A stretch of DNA of 64,000 nt from Rhizobium sp. BK602. GTDB taxonomy: Bacteria > Pseudomonadota > Alphaproteobacteria > Rhizobiales > Rhizobiaceae. The notes below the pieces were generated by a model. That model did not search any database. It saw only the letters and a list, made by a program, of their open reading frames with translations, and was not told where the DNA came from. This document shows, piece after piece, positions 56,547 to 64,000 of the stretch. The translations under genes and the position numbers were made by a program. The stretch is from NCBI RefSeq assembly GCF_014195095.1, contig NZ_JACIBC010000006.1, forward strand, positions 124,001-188,000, written 5' to 3'. The first letter of the stretch is position 1; every line of letters begins with the position of its first letter.

Positions 56547-58964
56547 TCATCCGAGATAGGTCTGGGCCAGAAGATCGGAAAGCTGTTCCAGCTCCCGTTC
56601 CAGCCGCTGGTAGACCTCGCCGTTCATCGTCTCCGGCGTCATGACGGCAAGGCCCGAATGCAGCCGCATGGCCTCGCGGTAGAAGGGTGACATCTGGCCA
56701 TTGACGAAGGCATTCGGCAATTGCTCCACCTCGCGGTGGATCTCGTTCATCTGGAAGAGGATCGAGCGCGGGTTGAGCGGATCGAGCGCCAGAAGGTCGG
56801 TGACCGTCAGGCGGGCCGTATTGACGTTGTAGCGCCGGCGATGGGTCATGACGCTGTCGCCGATTTCCAGCAGCATGTCGAGGGCGCCGTCGGGTGCTTC
56901 CGGACCCGACATATGGCCGAGCAGGCGCGTCATATGCAGGCCGCGTTCGATATAGCGGCCGAGCGACAGGAAGCGCCAGCCGGTGAAGCGGTACATGTTC
57001 TCATGCACGAGGCCGGCAAAGCCCGCGAGCTTGCGCAAGAGGATCGTCATCGCGTGGCTGGCATCGTCGCCGGGCTTGACCTTTTCCTTGAAACGGCGTG
57101 CGGTCTTGGCCAGGTCGTTCAGCGCCAGCCAGCCGTCCGGCGAGAAGCGGTCACGGATGTTGCTGGCCGAATAGACGGCGCTGTCGATGTTGCGCAGCAG
57201 GCTTTCGGGCACGGCTTCGGTGGTGTCGATGTCGATGGCGGCGAGATAGGCACTGACGTCGGCCAACAGCGGCTGGCTCGGGTCGGCCGCCTCGGCATAA
57301 CGCCCATGCCAGGCGCGCAGGATGCGCAGCGCCCCTTCCGCCCGCTCGATATAGCGGCCGAGCCAGAAGAGATTGTCGGCGGCCCGGCTCGGCAGGCTGC
57401 CGGGCATGTTGCGGGTGAAAGTCCCTTCGGCCGGCAACAGGGTGTGGCGCTCCACCGGCTTGTCGGAGACGATCCAGACATCGGCGGCCGAGCCGCCGGA
57501 TTGCATGGCGATGGCGGCGACATCGTCGCCGCTGCCGATGCGGGCAAAGCCGCCCGGCATGATCTGCCAGCCGTTTTCCGTGCGGGCTGCGAAGACGCGC
57601 AGGCTCATCGGCCGCGGCAGCAGCTTGCCGTTCACCCAGGCCGGCGTGGTCGAGAGCGTGACGACTTCCTGACCGACCAGCTTCTGGCCGTCGGTCGCCA
57701 GCCAGTCGGCGATCGAATCCCTGGCGGTGGTGCGCAGCGTCGAACCGAGCACGGATTGGCCGTTGTCGTCGAAGAAGGGCATGCAGGAATAGGCAGGCCC
57801 GATCACCATCTTCTCGATATGGGCGGCGACATGCTCGCGCTCGGCCTTCTGTCCGCACCACCAGGTGGCGATCGAGGGCAGCTTCAGCTCTTCGCCGCGC
57901 AGATGCCGACAGATGGTGGGCATGAAGGCGAGCAGCGCGCGGGTTTCGAGGACGCCGGAGCCGAGCGCGTTGACGATGGTCACCGTCTGGGCTCTCAGCG
58001 CCTCCACCATGCCGGGCGTGCCGATATGGGATTGCTGGTTGAGCTCCAGCGGATCGGCATAGGACGCATCGAGGCGGCGCCAGAGCACGCTGATCGGCCT
58101 GAGGCCGGCGACCGTGCGCACCATCAGCTGGTCGTTGACGACGGTGATATCCTCGCCCTCGAGCAGCATGAAGCCGAGATAGCGGGCGATATAGGCGTGT
58201 TCGTAATAGGTTTCGTTGGCAGGGCCGGGGGTCAGGACGGCGACGCGGCCCTCGGCGCTGCGCTTGCCGCCCAGCAGCGCATCGCGGAAGGCGCCGAAGA
58301 AGGAGGCGAGGCGGTGCACCCTGGTTTCGGCATAGATGTCGGAAAAGGCGCGCGTGGTGGCGACGCGGGTCTCGAGCGCGAAGCCGGCGCCCGAGGGCGC
58401 CTGGGCGCGATCGGCCAGAACCCACCAATTACCGTCCGGACCGCGGCCGATCTCGAAGGCGAGGAAGTGCAGATAGTGTCCGCCCGCGGGCTTAACGCCG
58501 ACGAGCGGCCGCAGGAATTCCAGATTGGCCGCGACCAGCGCCGGCGGCAGCAGTCCTTCGTTGATCAGCCGGTTCTCGCCGTAGATGTCGGCCATGATCT
58601 CTTCGAGCAGATCGGCGCGCTGGCGCAGGCCTTCCGACAGGGCCTGCCATTCGCGTTCGTCGATCAGCACGGGAATATGCGAGATCGGCCAGTTGCGCTC
58701 GCTGAGGCCAGCGGTGCCATAGGCGCGGTAGAAGACGCCGGCGTCGCGCAGGTAACGATCGGCGCGGGCGAAGCGTTCGAGAAGCTCCTGTTCCGGCATG
58801 CGGCTCAAGGCGGACAGCAGGTTCTGCCAGACCGGCCGCACCGCGCCGGTATTGTCGACCATCTCGTCGGCGACGCCGGGCAGCGCGGAATAGGCGAAGG
58901 CCGGATCGTTGCCGATGCCAGCCCTTACCTGTTCCCGCCGTTTCGTCGCTGGTTTCTTACCCAT
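56547..58964 (-). CDS. circularly permuted ATP-grasp fused to alpha-E domain
   Basis: This 805-residue fusion has an N-terminal circularly permuted type 2 ATP-grasp domain (about 60-480) and a C-terminal alpha-E domain (about 495-800). ATP-grasp motifs include VLTPGPANETYYEHAYIAR, LLEGEDITVVND and NALGSGVLE. The alpha-E half is mostly helical, with DNLFWLGRYIERAEGALRIL and GRYIERGLHMTRL as its hallmark repeats. In many genomes the two domains are separate genes; here they are one polypeptide. Comparative-genomic work predicts ATP-dependent peptide-bond formation together with transglutaminase and DUF2126 partners. Substrate unknown. It starts 13 bp after the DUF2126 stop. Confidence 0.85.
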   Translation of the reverse strand: MGKKPATKRREQVRAGIGNDPAFAYSALPGVADEMVDNTGAVRPVWQNLLSALSRMPEQELLERFARADRYLRDAGVFYRAYGTAGLSERNWPISHIPVLIDEREWQALSEGLRQRADLLEEIMADIYGENRLINEGLLPPALVAANLEFLRPLVGVKPAGGHYLHFLAFEIGRGPDGNWWVLADRAQAPSGAGFALETRVATTRAFSDIYAETRVHRLASFFGAFRDALLGGKRSAEGRVAVLTPGPANETYYEHAYIARYLGFMLLEGEDITVVNDQLMVRTVAGLRPISVLWRRLDASYADPLELNQQSHIGTPGMVEALRAQTVTIVNALGSGVLETRALLAFMPTICRHLRGEELKLPSIATWWCGQKAEREHVAAHIEKMVIGPAYSCMPFFDDNGQSVLGSTLRTTARDSIADWLATDGQKLVGQEVVTLSTTPAWVNGKLLPRPMSLRVFAARTENGWQIMPGGFARIGSGDDVAAIAMQSGGSAADVWIVSDKPVERHTLLPAEGTFTRNMPGSLPSRAADNLFWLGRYIERAEGALRILRAWHGRYAEAADPSQPLLADVSAYLAAIDIDTTEAVPESLLRNIDSAVYSASNIRDRFSPDGWLALNDLAKTARRFKEKVKPGDDASHAMTILLRKLAGFAGLVHENMYRFTGWRFLSLGRYIERGLHMTRLLGHMSGPEAPDGALDMLLEIGDSVMTHRRRYNVNTARLTVTDLLALDPLNPRSILFQMNEIHREVEQLPNAFVNGQMSPFYREAMRLHSGLAVMTPETMNGEVYQRLERELEQLSDLLAQTYLG

Positions 58965-58977
58965 GCGCAGTTCCGTT

Positions 58978-61900
58978 TCAAACTCCTATCGGCCGCCTGA
59001 GGTCGAGCGTCAGCGGGAATTCCGCCGATATCGTCTCCGCGCGCAGGCCATAGCCGCCGGCCGTATGGCCCCAGGGCTCGAATCGCGCCAAGCGCCGCGC
59101 TTCCGCCTCGTTGCCGTTGACCGGGAAGGTGTCATAATTCCGGCCGCCCGGATGGGCAACATGGTAGATGCAGCCGCCGATCGAACGTTGCGACCATGTA
59201 TCATATATGTCGAAGGTCAACGGCGTGTTGACGGGCAGGACCGGATGCAGGCCCGAGGCCGGATGCCAGGCCTTGTAGCGGACGCCGGCCACGGAAACGC
59301 CCGACATGCCGGTCGACGTCAGGGGAAGCGCGCGGCCGTTGCAGGCGACGGTGTAACGCGCGGGATTGCTGGTCTCGAACCGCACCTGCAGTCGCTCCAC
59401 CGAGGAATCGACGTAGCGCACGGTGCCGCCGATCGCGCCTTCCTCGCCCATGACGTGCCAAGGCTCGAGCGCCTGGCGCAGTTCCAGCTTGCTGCCCTGG
59501 TATTCCACTTCGCCGCAGAAGGGGAAGCGGAATTCGAGCTGCGCCTGGAACCATTCGGGACGAAGGTCGAAGCCGTTTTCCCGCAGATCGGCAAGCACGT
59601 CGAGAAAATCCTGCCAGATATAATGCGGCAGCATGAAGCGGTCGTGCAGGGTCGTGCCCCAGCGCACGAACTTGCCTTCGAGCGGATTGCGCCAGAAACG
59701 GGCGATGAGGGCGCGCACCAGCAGTTGCTGGGCAAGGCTCATGCGGGCATTGGGCGGCATTTCGAAGCCGCGGAATTCGACGAGGCCGAGGCGACCGGTC
59801 GGCCCATCCGGCGAGAACAGCTTGTCGATGCAGATTTCCGAACGGTGGGTGTTGCCGGTGACATCGGTCAGCAGATTGCGGAACAGGCGGTCGACAAGCC
59901 ATGGCAGGGGCTGGATGCCGCGTCCGGGCGCCGGCACCTGGGCAAGGGCGATTTCCAGCTCGTAGAGGCCGTCGTGGCGGGCTTCGTCGATGCGGGGGGC
60001 CTGGCTGGTCGGCCCGATGAACAGGCCGGAGAAGAGATAGGAGAGCGAGGGGTGGCGCTGCCAGTGCAGCACCAGGCTCTTCAGCAGATCGGGACGGCGC
60101 AGAAAGGGGCTGTCGTTCGGATTGGCGCCGCCGACGACGACATGGTTGCCGCCGCCCGTGCCGGCATGGCGGCCGTCGATCATGAACTTGTCGGTGCCGA
60201 GGCGTGTCTGCCGCGCCTCCTCATAGACCGCCGTCGTGATGTCGACGCAGTCCTGCCAGTTCGAGGCCGGATGGATGTTGACCTCGATCACGCCGGGATC
60301 GGGCGCGACGCGGATGACGTTGATGCGCTCGTCCTGGGGCGGCGAATAGCCTTCGATATGCACGGGAAGACCGAGCGCGGCCGCTGCGTTCTCGGCGGCG
60401 GCCAGCAATTCGAGATAGTCCTCGATCCGTTCGACCGGCGGCATGAAGACGCAAAGCCGGCCGTCACGCGGCTCGACCGAGATCGCCGTGCGCACGGCAC
60501 CGCCGATTTCGCCGAGCGTCTGCTCGATACGGACCTGCCCGCTGTCGTCGACCTGGAAAGAGGCTTCCGGCATGGCGCGGCCGGCCGGCACGATGACGTC
60601 GGGCAGCGGCGTGCGCGGAATTGTCGGGTCGGCGGTGTGAATATAGGGGTAGTGCGACGGCGGCACGTAAGGCAGGGTGCCGAGCGGCAGGCGATAGCCG
60701 ACCGGAGAATCGCCCGGCACGAGGAAGATCCTGCCGCGCCGGGTCCGCCATTTTTCGCTGATCCAGCGCCGGCCGCTCGCGCGCGCGTTCCAGGCCTGCA
60801 CCGGCAGGATATAGCCGGTCGGCGTCGTCAGGCCGCGTTCAAAAACGCGCGCGATGCGGCTGCGCTCCTCGGGGTCTTTCAGCTTCGAATTGGAGGGGTC
60901 GACGTTTTCCGGAAGGCTGCCTTCCTTGACGATCCATTCGGCCGGGTCCTCATAGGCCGGCTGTACCATCGCGGGGTCGATCGCCAGTTCCCGGGCGATC
61001 GCGCCCAGGAGCTTGCCGGCGTCCCCGGCGCTTGCGCCGGTGCGGGCCGTCTCCTCGGCGATCAAGGCCGGGTTCTGCCAGATCGGCTTTCCGTCCTTGC
61101 GCCAGTAGAGCGAGAAGGTCCAGCGCGGCAGGCTTTCGCCCGGATACCATTTGCCCTGGCCATAATGCAGGAAACCGCCGGGGGCGAAGCGCTCGCGCAG
61201 GCGGCGGATGAGCTGGTCGGCCCTGTCGCGTTTGGTGGGGCCGACGGCGGCGGTGTTCCATTCGTCGGACTGGAAATCGTCGATCGACACGAAGGTCGGC
61301 TCGCCGCCCATGGTCAGGCGCACGTCTTCGCTTTTCAGGATGCGGTCGACTTCCTCGCCGAGTGCATTCAGCGCCTCCCAGCTTTCGTCGGAGAAAGGCT
61401 TGGTGATGCGCGGATGCTCGGCGACGCGTGTCACCGTCATATCGAATTCGAATTCGGTGTTGGCCTCGCCGAAATAGCCGCCGGAGATCGGGGCGGCGTT
61501 GCGGTAATGCGGCGTGGCGGCAAGCGGAATATGGCTTTCGCCGGTCAATAGGCCCGAGGTCGGGTCCAGGCCGACCCAGCCTGCGCCGGGAAGATAGACC
61601 TCCGCCCAGGCGTGCAGGTCGGTGAAATCAACTTCGGTGCCGGAGGGGCCGTCGAGTGCCTTCAAATCCGGAGTGAGCTGGATGAGATAGCCCGAGACGA
61701 AACGGGCGGCGAGGCCGAGATGGCGAAGAATTTGCACCAGCAGCCAGCTCGTGTCGCGACAGGAGCCTTTCGCCCTTTCCAGCGTCTCTTCCGGCGTCTG
61801 CACGCCGGCTTCCATGCGGATGACATAGCCGATTTCGCTCTGGAGGCGGGCATTGAGGCCGACGATCATGTCGACGGTCGGCTGTTCGGAACGATCGAGC

Positions 61901-62298
61901 GTGTCGAGGAAGGCCTGCAGGCGAGGGCCGGGTTTCTCCGGCGTCATGTAGATCGACAGATCCTCGCGGATGGTCTCGGGATAGGCGAAGGGCCACTTGG
62001 TGGCTTCCTCCTCGACGAAGAAGTCGAAGGGATTGTAGACCGTCATGTCGGCAACGAGATCGACCTCGATCTTCAGCTCGGTCACCGGATCGGGAAAGAC
62101 GAAGCGGGCGAGGTAGTTGCCGTAGGGGTCCTGCTGCAAATTCACGAAGTGATTGGAGGGCGTCACCTTCAGCGAGTGGCTGAGAACGCGTGTCTTCGAA
62201 TGCGAGGCGGGTTTCAGGCGAATGATCTGTGGGCCGAGGCGGACCGGATTGTCGTATTTATAATGGGTGAGATGATAGATACTTGCCGTGATCGCCAT
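58978..62298 (-). CDS. transglutaminase-DUF2126 fusion protein
   Basis: This 1106-residue protein has an N-terminal transglutaminase-like region (about 1-270) with the triad Cys180 (AKGSCRDTSW), His229 (DLHAWAEVY) and Asp245 (GLDPTSG). A long C-terminal DUF2126 domain (about 290-1100) follows. This includes LTMGGEPTFVSIDD, HYGQGKWYPGE and TGGGNHVVVGGANPNDSPFL, the last a conserved DUF2126 block. DUF2126 has been linked to the glutamine-synthetase-like COOH-NH2 ligase fold. It is the first gene of the operon. The ATG at 62298 begins MAITASIYHLTHY. Likely an enzyme in peptide synthesis or cleavage; not characterised. Confidence 0.85.
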   Translation of the reverse strand: MAITASIYHLTHYKYDNPVRLGPQIIRLKPASHSKTRVLSHSLKVTPSNHFVNLQQDPYGNYLARFVFPDPVTELKIEVDLVADMTVYNPFDFFVEEEATKWPFAYPETIREDLSIYMTPEKPGPRLQAFLDTLDRSEQPTVDMIVGLNARLQSEIGYVIRMEAGVQTPEETLERAKGSCRDTSWLLVQILRHLGLAARFVSGYLIQLTPDLKALDGPSGTEVDFTDLHAWAEVYLPGAGWVGLDPTSGLLTGESHIPLAATPHYRNAAPISGGYFGEANTEFEFDMTVTRVAEHPRITKPFSDESWEALNALGEEVDRILKSEDVRLTMGGEPTFVSIDDFQSDEWNTAAVGPTKRDRADQLIRRLRERFAPGGFLHYGQGKWYPGESLPRWTFSLYWRKDGKPIWQNPALIAEETARTGASAGDAGKLLGAIARELAIDPAMVQPAYEDPAEWIVKEGSLPENVDPSNSKLKDPEERSRIARVFERGLTTPTGYILPVQAWNARASGRRWISEKWRTRRGRIFLVPGDSPVGYRLPLGTLPYVPPSHYPYIHTADPTIPRTPLPDVIVPAGRAMPEASFQVDDSGQVRIEQTLGEIGGAVRTAISVEPRDGRLCVFMPPVERIEDYLELLAAAENAAAALGLPVHIEGYSPPQDERINVIRVAPDPGVIEVNIHPASNWQDCVDITTAVYEEARQTRLGTDKFMIDGRHAGTGGGNHVVVGGANPNDSPFLRRPDLLKSLVLHWQRHPSLSYLFSGLFIGPTSQAPRIDEARHDGLYELEIALAQVPAPGRGIQPLPWLVDRLFRNLLTDVTGNTHRSEICIDKLFSPDGPTGRLGLVEFRGFEMPPNARMSLAQQLLVRALIARFWRNPLEGKFVRWGTTLHDRFMLPHYIWQDFLDVLADLRENGFDLRPEWFQAQLEFRFPFCGEVEYQGSKLELRQALEPWHVMGEEGAIGGTVRYVDSSVERLQVRFETSNPARYTVACNGRALPLTSTGMSGVSVAGVRYKAWHPASGLHPVLPVNTPLTFDIYDTWSQRSIGGCIYHVAHPGGRNYDTFPVNGNEAEARRLARFEPWGHTAGGYGLRAETISAEFPLTLDLRRPIGV

Positions 62299-62420
62299 AT
62301 GTCTCGTTGCCTAGCCCGCATCGTTGTGCGGCATTGCTGTTCCCGTCAGCAGTGTGTGCAATGCAGCGAAAGAATGCAAGGCGTCTCCATGAGACAATTG
62401 GGCGGTTCTGCACGATGGCA

Positions 62421-62450
62421 AAGCAAAAGCGGCGGACTTGCGCCCGCCGC
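62421..62450 (-). terminator. Rho-independent terminator after manC
   Basis: Read on the minus strand, a 9-bp stem GCGGCGGGC / GTCCGCCGC (one G-T pair) with loop GCAA is followed by TTTTGCTTT. It lies 25 bp after the manC stop and before the DUF2126 operon, separating the two transcripts. Confidence 0.75.
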
Positions 62451-62475
62451 CTGGAAATGATTGCCAAAGAAGAGG

Positions 62476-63903
62476 TTAGCTGCGGCCGAATTCATCGACG
62501 AGACGAATGATGTCGTCTTCGCCGAGATAGGAGCCCGTCTGCACCTCGATCAGCTCCAGCAGGATCTTGCCGGGGTTCGAAAGACGGTGCACCTCGCCGA
62601 GCGGGATATAGACCGATTCGTTTTCGCGCAGCATCTGCACGTTCTCGCCGACCGTCACTTCCGCCGTGCCCTTGACGACGATCCAGTGCTCGGAGCGATG
62701 ATGATGCTTCTGCAGCGACAGCTTCTTGCCGGGCAGCACGAAGATGCGCTTCACCTGGAAGCGTTCGCCGTTCAGCACCGAGGTATAGCCGCCCCACGGA
62801 CGGTAGGAGGTCGGGTGCGTTTCGGTGAGCTTGGCCGTGGTCTTCTGGCCGGCGAGCAGCTTGACCAGCTTGCCGACTTCCTGGCTGTCCTTGAGGTGGC
62901 CGACATAGACGGCATCCTCGCTGGCGATGACCGCGACGTCCTCGAGCCCCTGCACGGCGAGATGGATGCCATGCGTCATGACAAGCGAGTTCTTCGTGTT
63001 GACCAGGGTCGTGTCGCCGGCGGCGACATTGCCGTTCTCGTCGCGCTTGCCGACCTTCCAGACCGAATCCCAGCTTCCGAGATCGGACCAGGTGAAGGGC
63101 GAGGGGACGACGGCGGCGTTGGCGGTCTTTTCCATCAGGGCGTAGTCGATGGAGATATCCGGGCTCTTCGAGAAGGTGTCGGCGTCGAGACGGGTGAAGT
63201 CCAGGTCGCGCGCCGACTTGGAAACGGCCTTGCTGGCGGCCTTCTCGACTTCCGGAGCATATTCCTTCATCTCCGCCAGAAGCTGCGCGGCGGAGAACAT
63301 GAACATGCCGGAGTTCCAGTAGAAGCCGCCGCTGGCCAGCATCTGCTCGGCCTTTTCCAGGGCCGGCTTCTCGACGAAGCGCTTGACCACATGCGCGCCG
63401 GTCGGCAGCGCCTTGCCGCTTTCGATGTAGCCATAACCGGTGGCGGGCTCGGTCGGCGCGATGCCGAAGGTCACCAGCTTGCCTTCCAGCGCGGTGTCGC
63501 GGGCGATGCGCACGCAGTCGTAATAGGTCTTGTTGGCGTCGATTTCGTAATCCGAGCCAAGCACATGCATGGTCGCGTCCTTGCCGAACAGCTCGGTGAC
63601 GAGCGCGGCGGCGGCGGCAACGGCGGCGGCGGTGTTGCGGGCGACCGGCTCCAGCAGGACCGCGGCCAGTTTCAGCCCGAGTTCACGCGCCTGTTCGGCA
63701 ACGAGGAAACGGAACTCCTCGTTGGTCAGCACGATCGGGGCTTCGTAGAGCTCGGCATCGGAAACGCGCTCCAGCGTGTTCTGGAAGAGCGTCCTGTCGC
63801 CGATGAACTGAATGAATTGCTTCGGCGCGGAGGCCCGCGAGAGCGGCCACAACCGTGTTCCCTTGCCCCCGGCCATGATCACCGGAACGATTTTGGCTGC
63901 CAT
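62476..63903 (-). CDS. manC: mannose-1-phosphate guanylyltransferase / mannose-6-phosphate isomerase
   Basis: This 475-residue bifunctional type II enzyme makes GDP-mannose from mannose 1-phosphate and GTP; the C-terminal cupin isomerises fructose and mannose 6-phosphate. The nucleotide-binding loop is MAGGKGTRLWPLSR (10-23), and FVEKPALEKAEQ is the sugar-nucleotide segment. The cupin motif QKHHHRSEHWIVVKGTAEVT is near residue 400, with ESVYIPLGEVHRLSNPG beyond. GDP-mannose feeds surface polysaccharides. The start at 63903 (MAAKIVPVIMAGG) fits the family; GGGAAGC precedes it. No polysaccharide genes are in the window, so this is isolated here. Confidence 0.94.
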   Translation of the reverse strand: MAAKIVPVIMAGGKGTRLWPLSRASAPKQFIQFIGDRTLFQNTLERVSDAELYEAPIVLTNEEFRFLVAEQARELGLKLAAVLLEPVARNTAAAVAAAAALVTELFGKDATMHVLGSDYEIDANKTYYDCVRIARDTALEGKLVTFGIAPTEPATGYGYIESGKALPTGAHVVKRFVEKPALEKAEQMLASGGFYWNSGMFMFSAAQLLAEMKEYAPEVEKAASKAVSKSARDLDFTRLDADTFSKSPDISIDYALMEKTANAAVVPSPFTWSDLGSWDSVWKVGKRDENGNVAAGDTTLVNTKNSLVMTHGIHLAVQGLEDVAVIASEDAVYVGHLKDSQEVGKLVKLLAGQKTTAKLTETHPTSYRPWGGYTSVLNGERFQVKRIFVLPGKKLSLQKHHHRSEHWIVVKGTAEVTVGENVQMLRENESVYIPLGEVHRLSNPGKILLELIEVQTGSYLGEDDIIRLVDEFGRS

Positions 63904-64000
63904 GCTTCCCTTCTCCTAGATACCGCGTACAAGTGCATTGCGCGAAGATATGCAACGTATGCGATTGTGGCTATCGTTTCTTGGACAACTTCTATCGCCG

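Noticed and set aside
58909..61551. 880-codon open frame on the plus strand opposite the DUF2126 gene
   Set aside because: Same reason: the minus-strand frame holds the transglutaminase triad and DUF2126 blocks, while this one has none.

Overview
The window is a GC-rich, densely packed bacterial chromosomal segment that most resembles Rhizobium/Agrobacterium (Rhizobiaceae). The clues are the glgP-glgB-glgC-glgA-pgm glycogen operon, the split pntA transhydrogenase, an alphaproteobacterial-type structured leader in front of a fold-III ornithine/lysine decarboxylase, an HWE-type histidine kinase, a small CoxIV-like protein, and mosaic palindromic repeats between genes. No rRNA, tRNA, CRISPR, transposase or integrase was seen. 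The species cannot be fixed from this window.

Layout. 1-7.5 kb: end of a GH1 glycosidase, an FMN reductase, a membrane GGDEF-EAL protein, the tRNA hydroxylase TrhO, an overlapping CYTH/CHAD pair, the Entner-Doudoroff aldolase eda and a DUF533 protein. 7.5-16 kb: a DUF1007/NicO metal-export pair, a LysR regulator, a structured leader plus decarboxylase and a GNAT protein, then a secreted phosphoesterase with a di-haem peroxidase behind a PHO-box-like site. 16-25 kb: a cobW-WD40-cysE operon behind a Zur-like palindrome, a creatininase-family protein, MarR and LacI regulators, a 2-hydroxyacid dehydrogenase, a PuuD-like hydrolase and an orphan TRAP binding protein. 25-36 kb: a second GGDEF-EAL protein with a degenerate GGDEF site, a CoxIV-like subunit, pntAA-pntAB-pntB, a toxin-antitoxin pair with an iterated operator, an HWE kinase, a DAO-type oxidase, a TPR lipoprotein and rpsU. 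36-43 kb: a small secreted protein and the sarcosine oxidase operon soxBDAG with a MaoC-like protein. 43-54 kb: glgX and the glycogen operon. 54-64 kb: a TadG-like von Willebrand protein, a three-gene transglutaminase / ATP-grasp / alpha-E / DUF2126 operon, and manC.

How the genes work together. The glycogen block covers synthesis (pgm, glgC, glgA, glgB) and breakdown (glgP, glgX), with four-base or few-base junctions that suggest co-translation. The sox genes feed one-carbon units from sarcosine to folate. The pnt genes couple NADPH supply to the proton gradient. The two c-di-GMP proteins probably have opposite biases: the first keeps both motifs, while the second looks like a pure phosphodiesterase. 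The least understood system is the operon at 55.7-62.3 kb, which carries two transglutaminase-fold proteins, a circularly permuted ATP-grasp fused to an alpha-E domain, and DUF2126. Comparative genomics has proposed a peptide-ligation or modification role for this set, but no substrate is known to me. Other signals worth testing are the Zur-like site in front of an operon ending in cysE, the PHO box upstream of the secreted phosphoesterase, the decarboxylase leader RNA, and the three perfect 9-bp repeats in front of the toxin-antitoxin genes.
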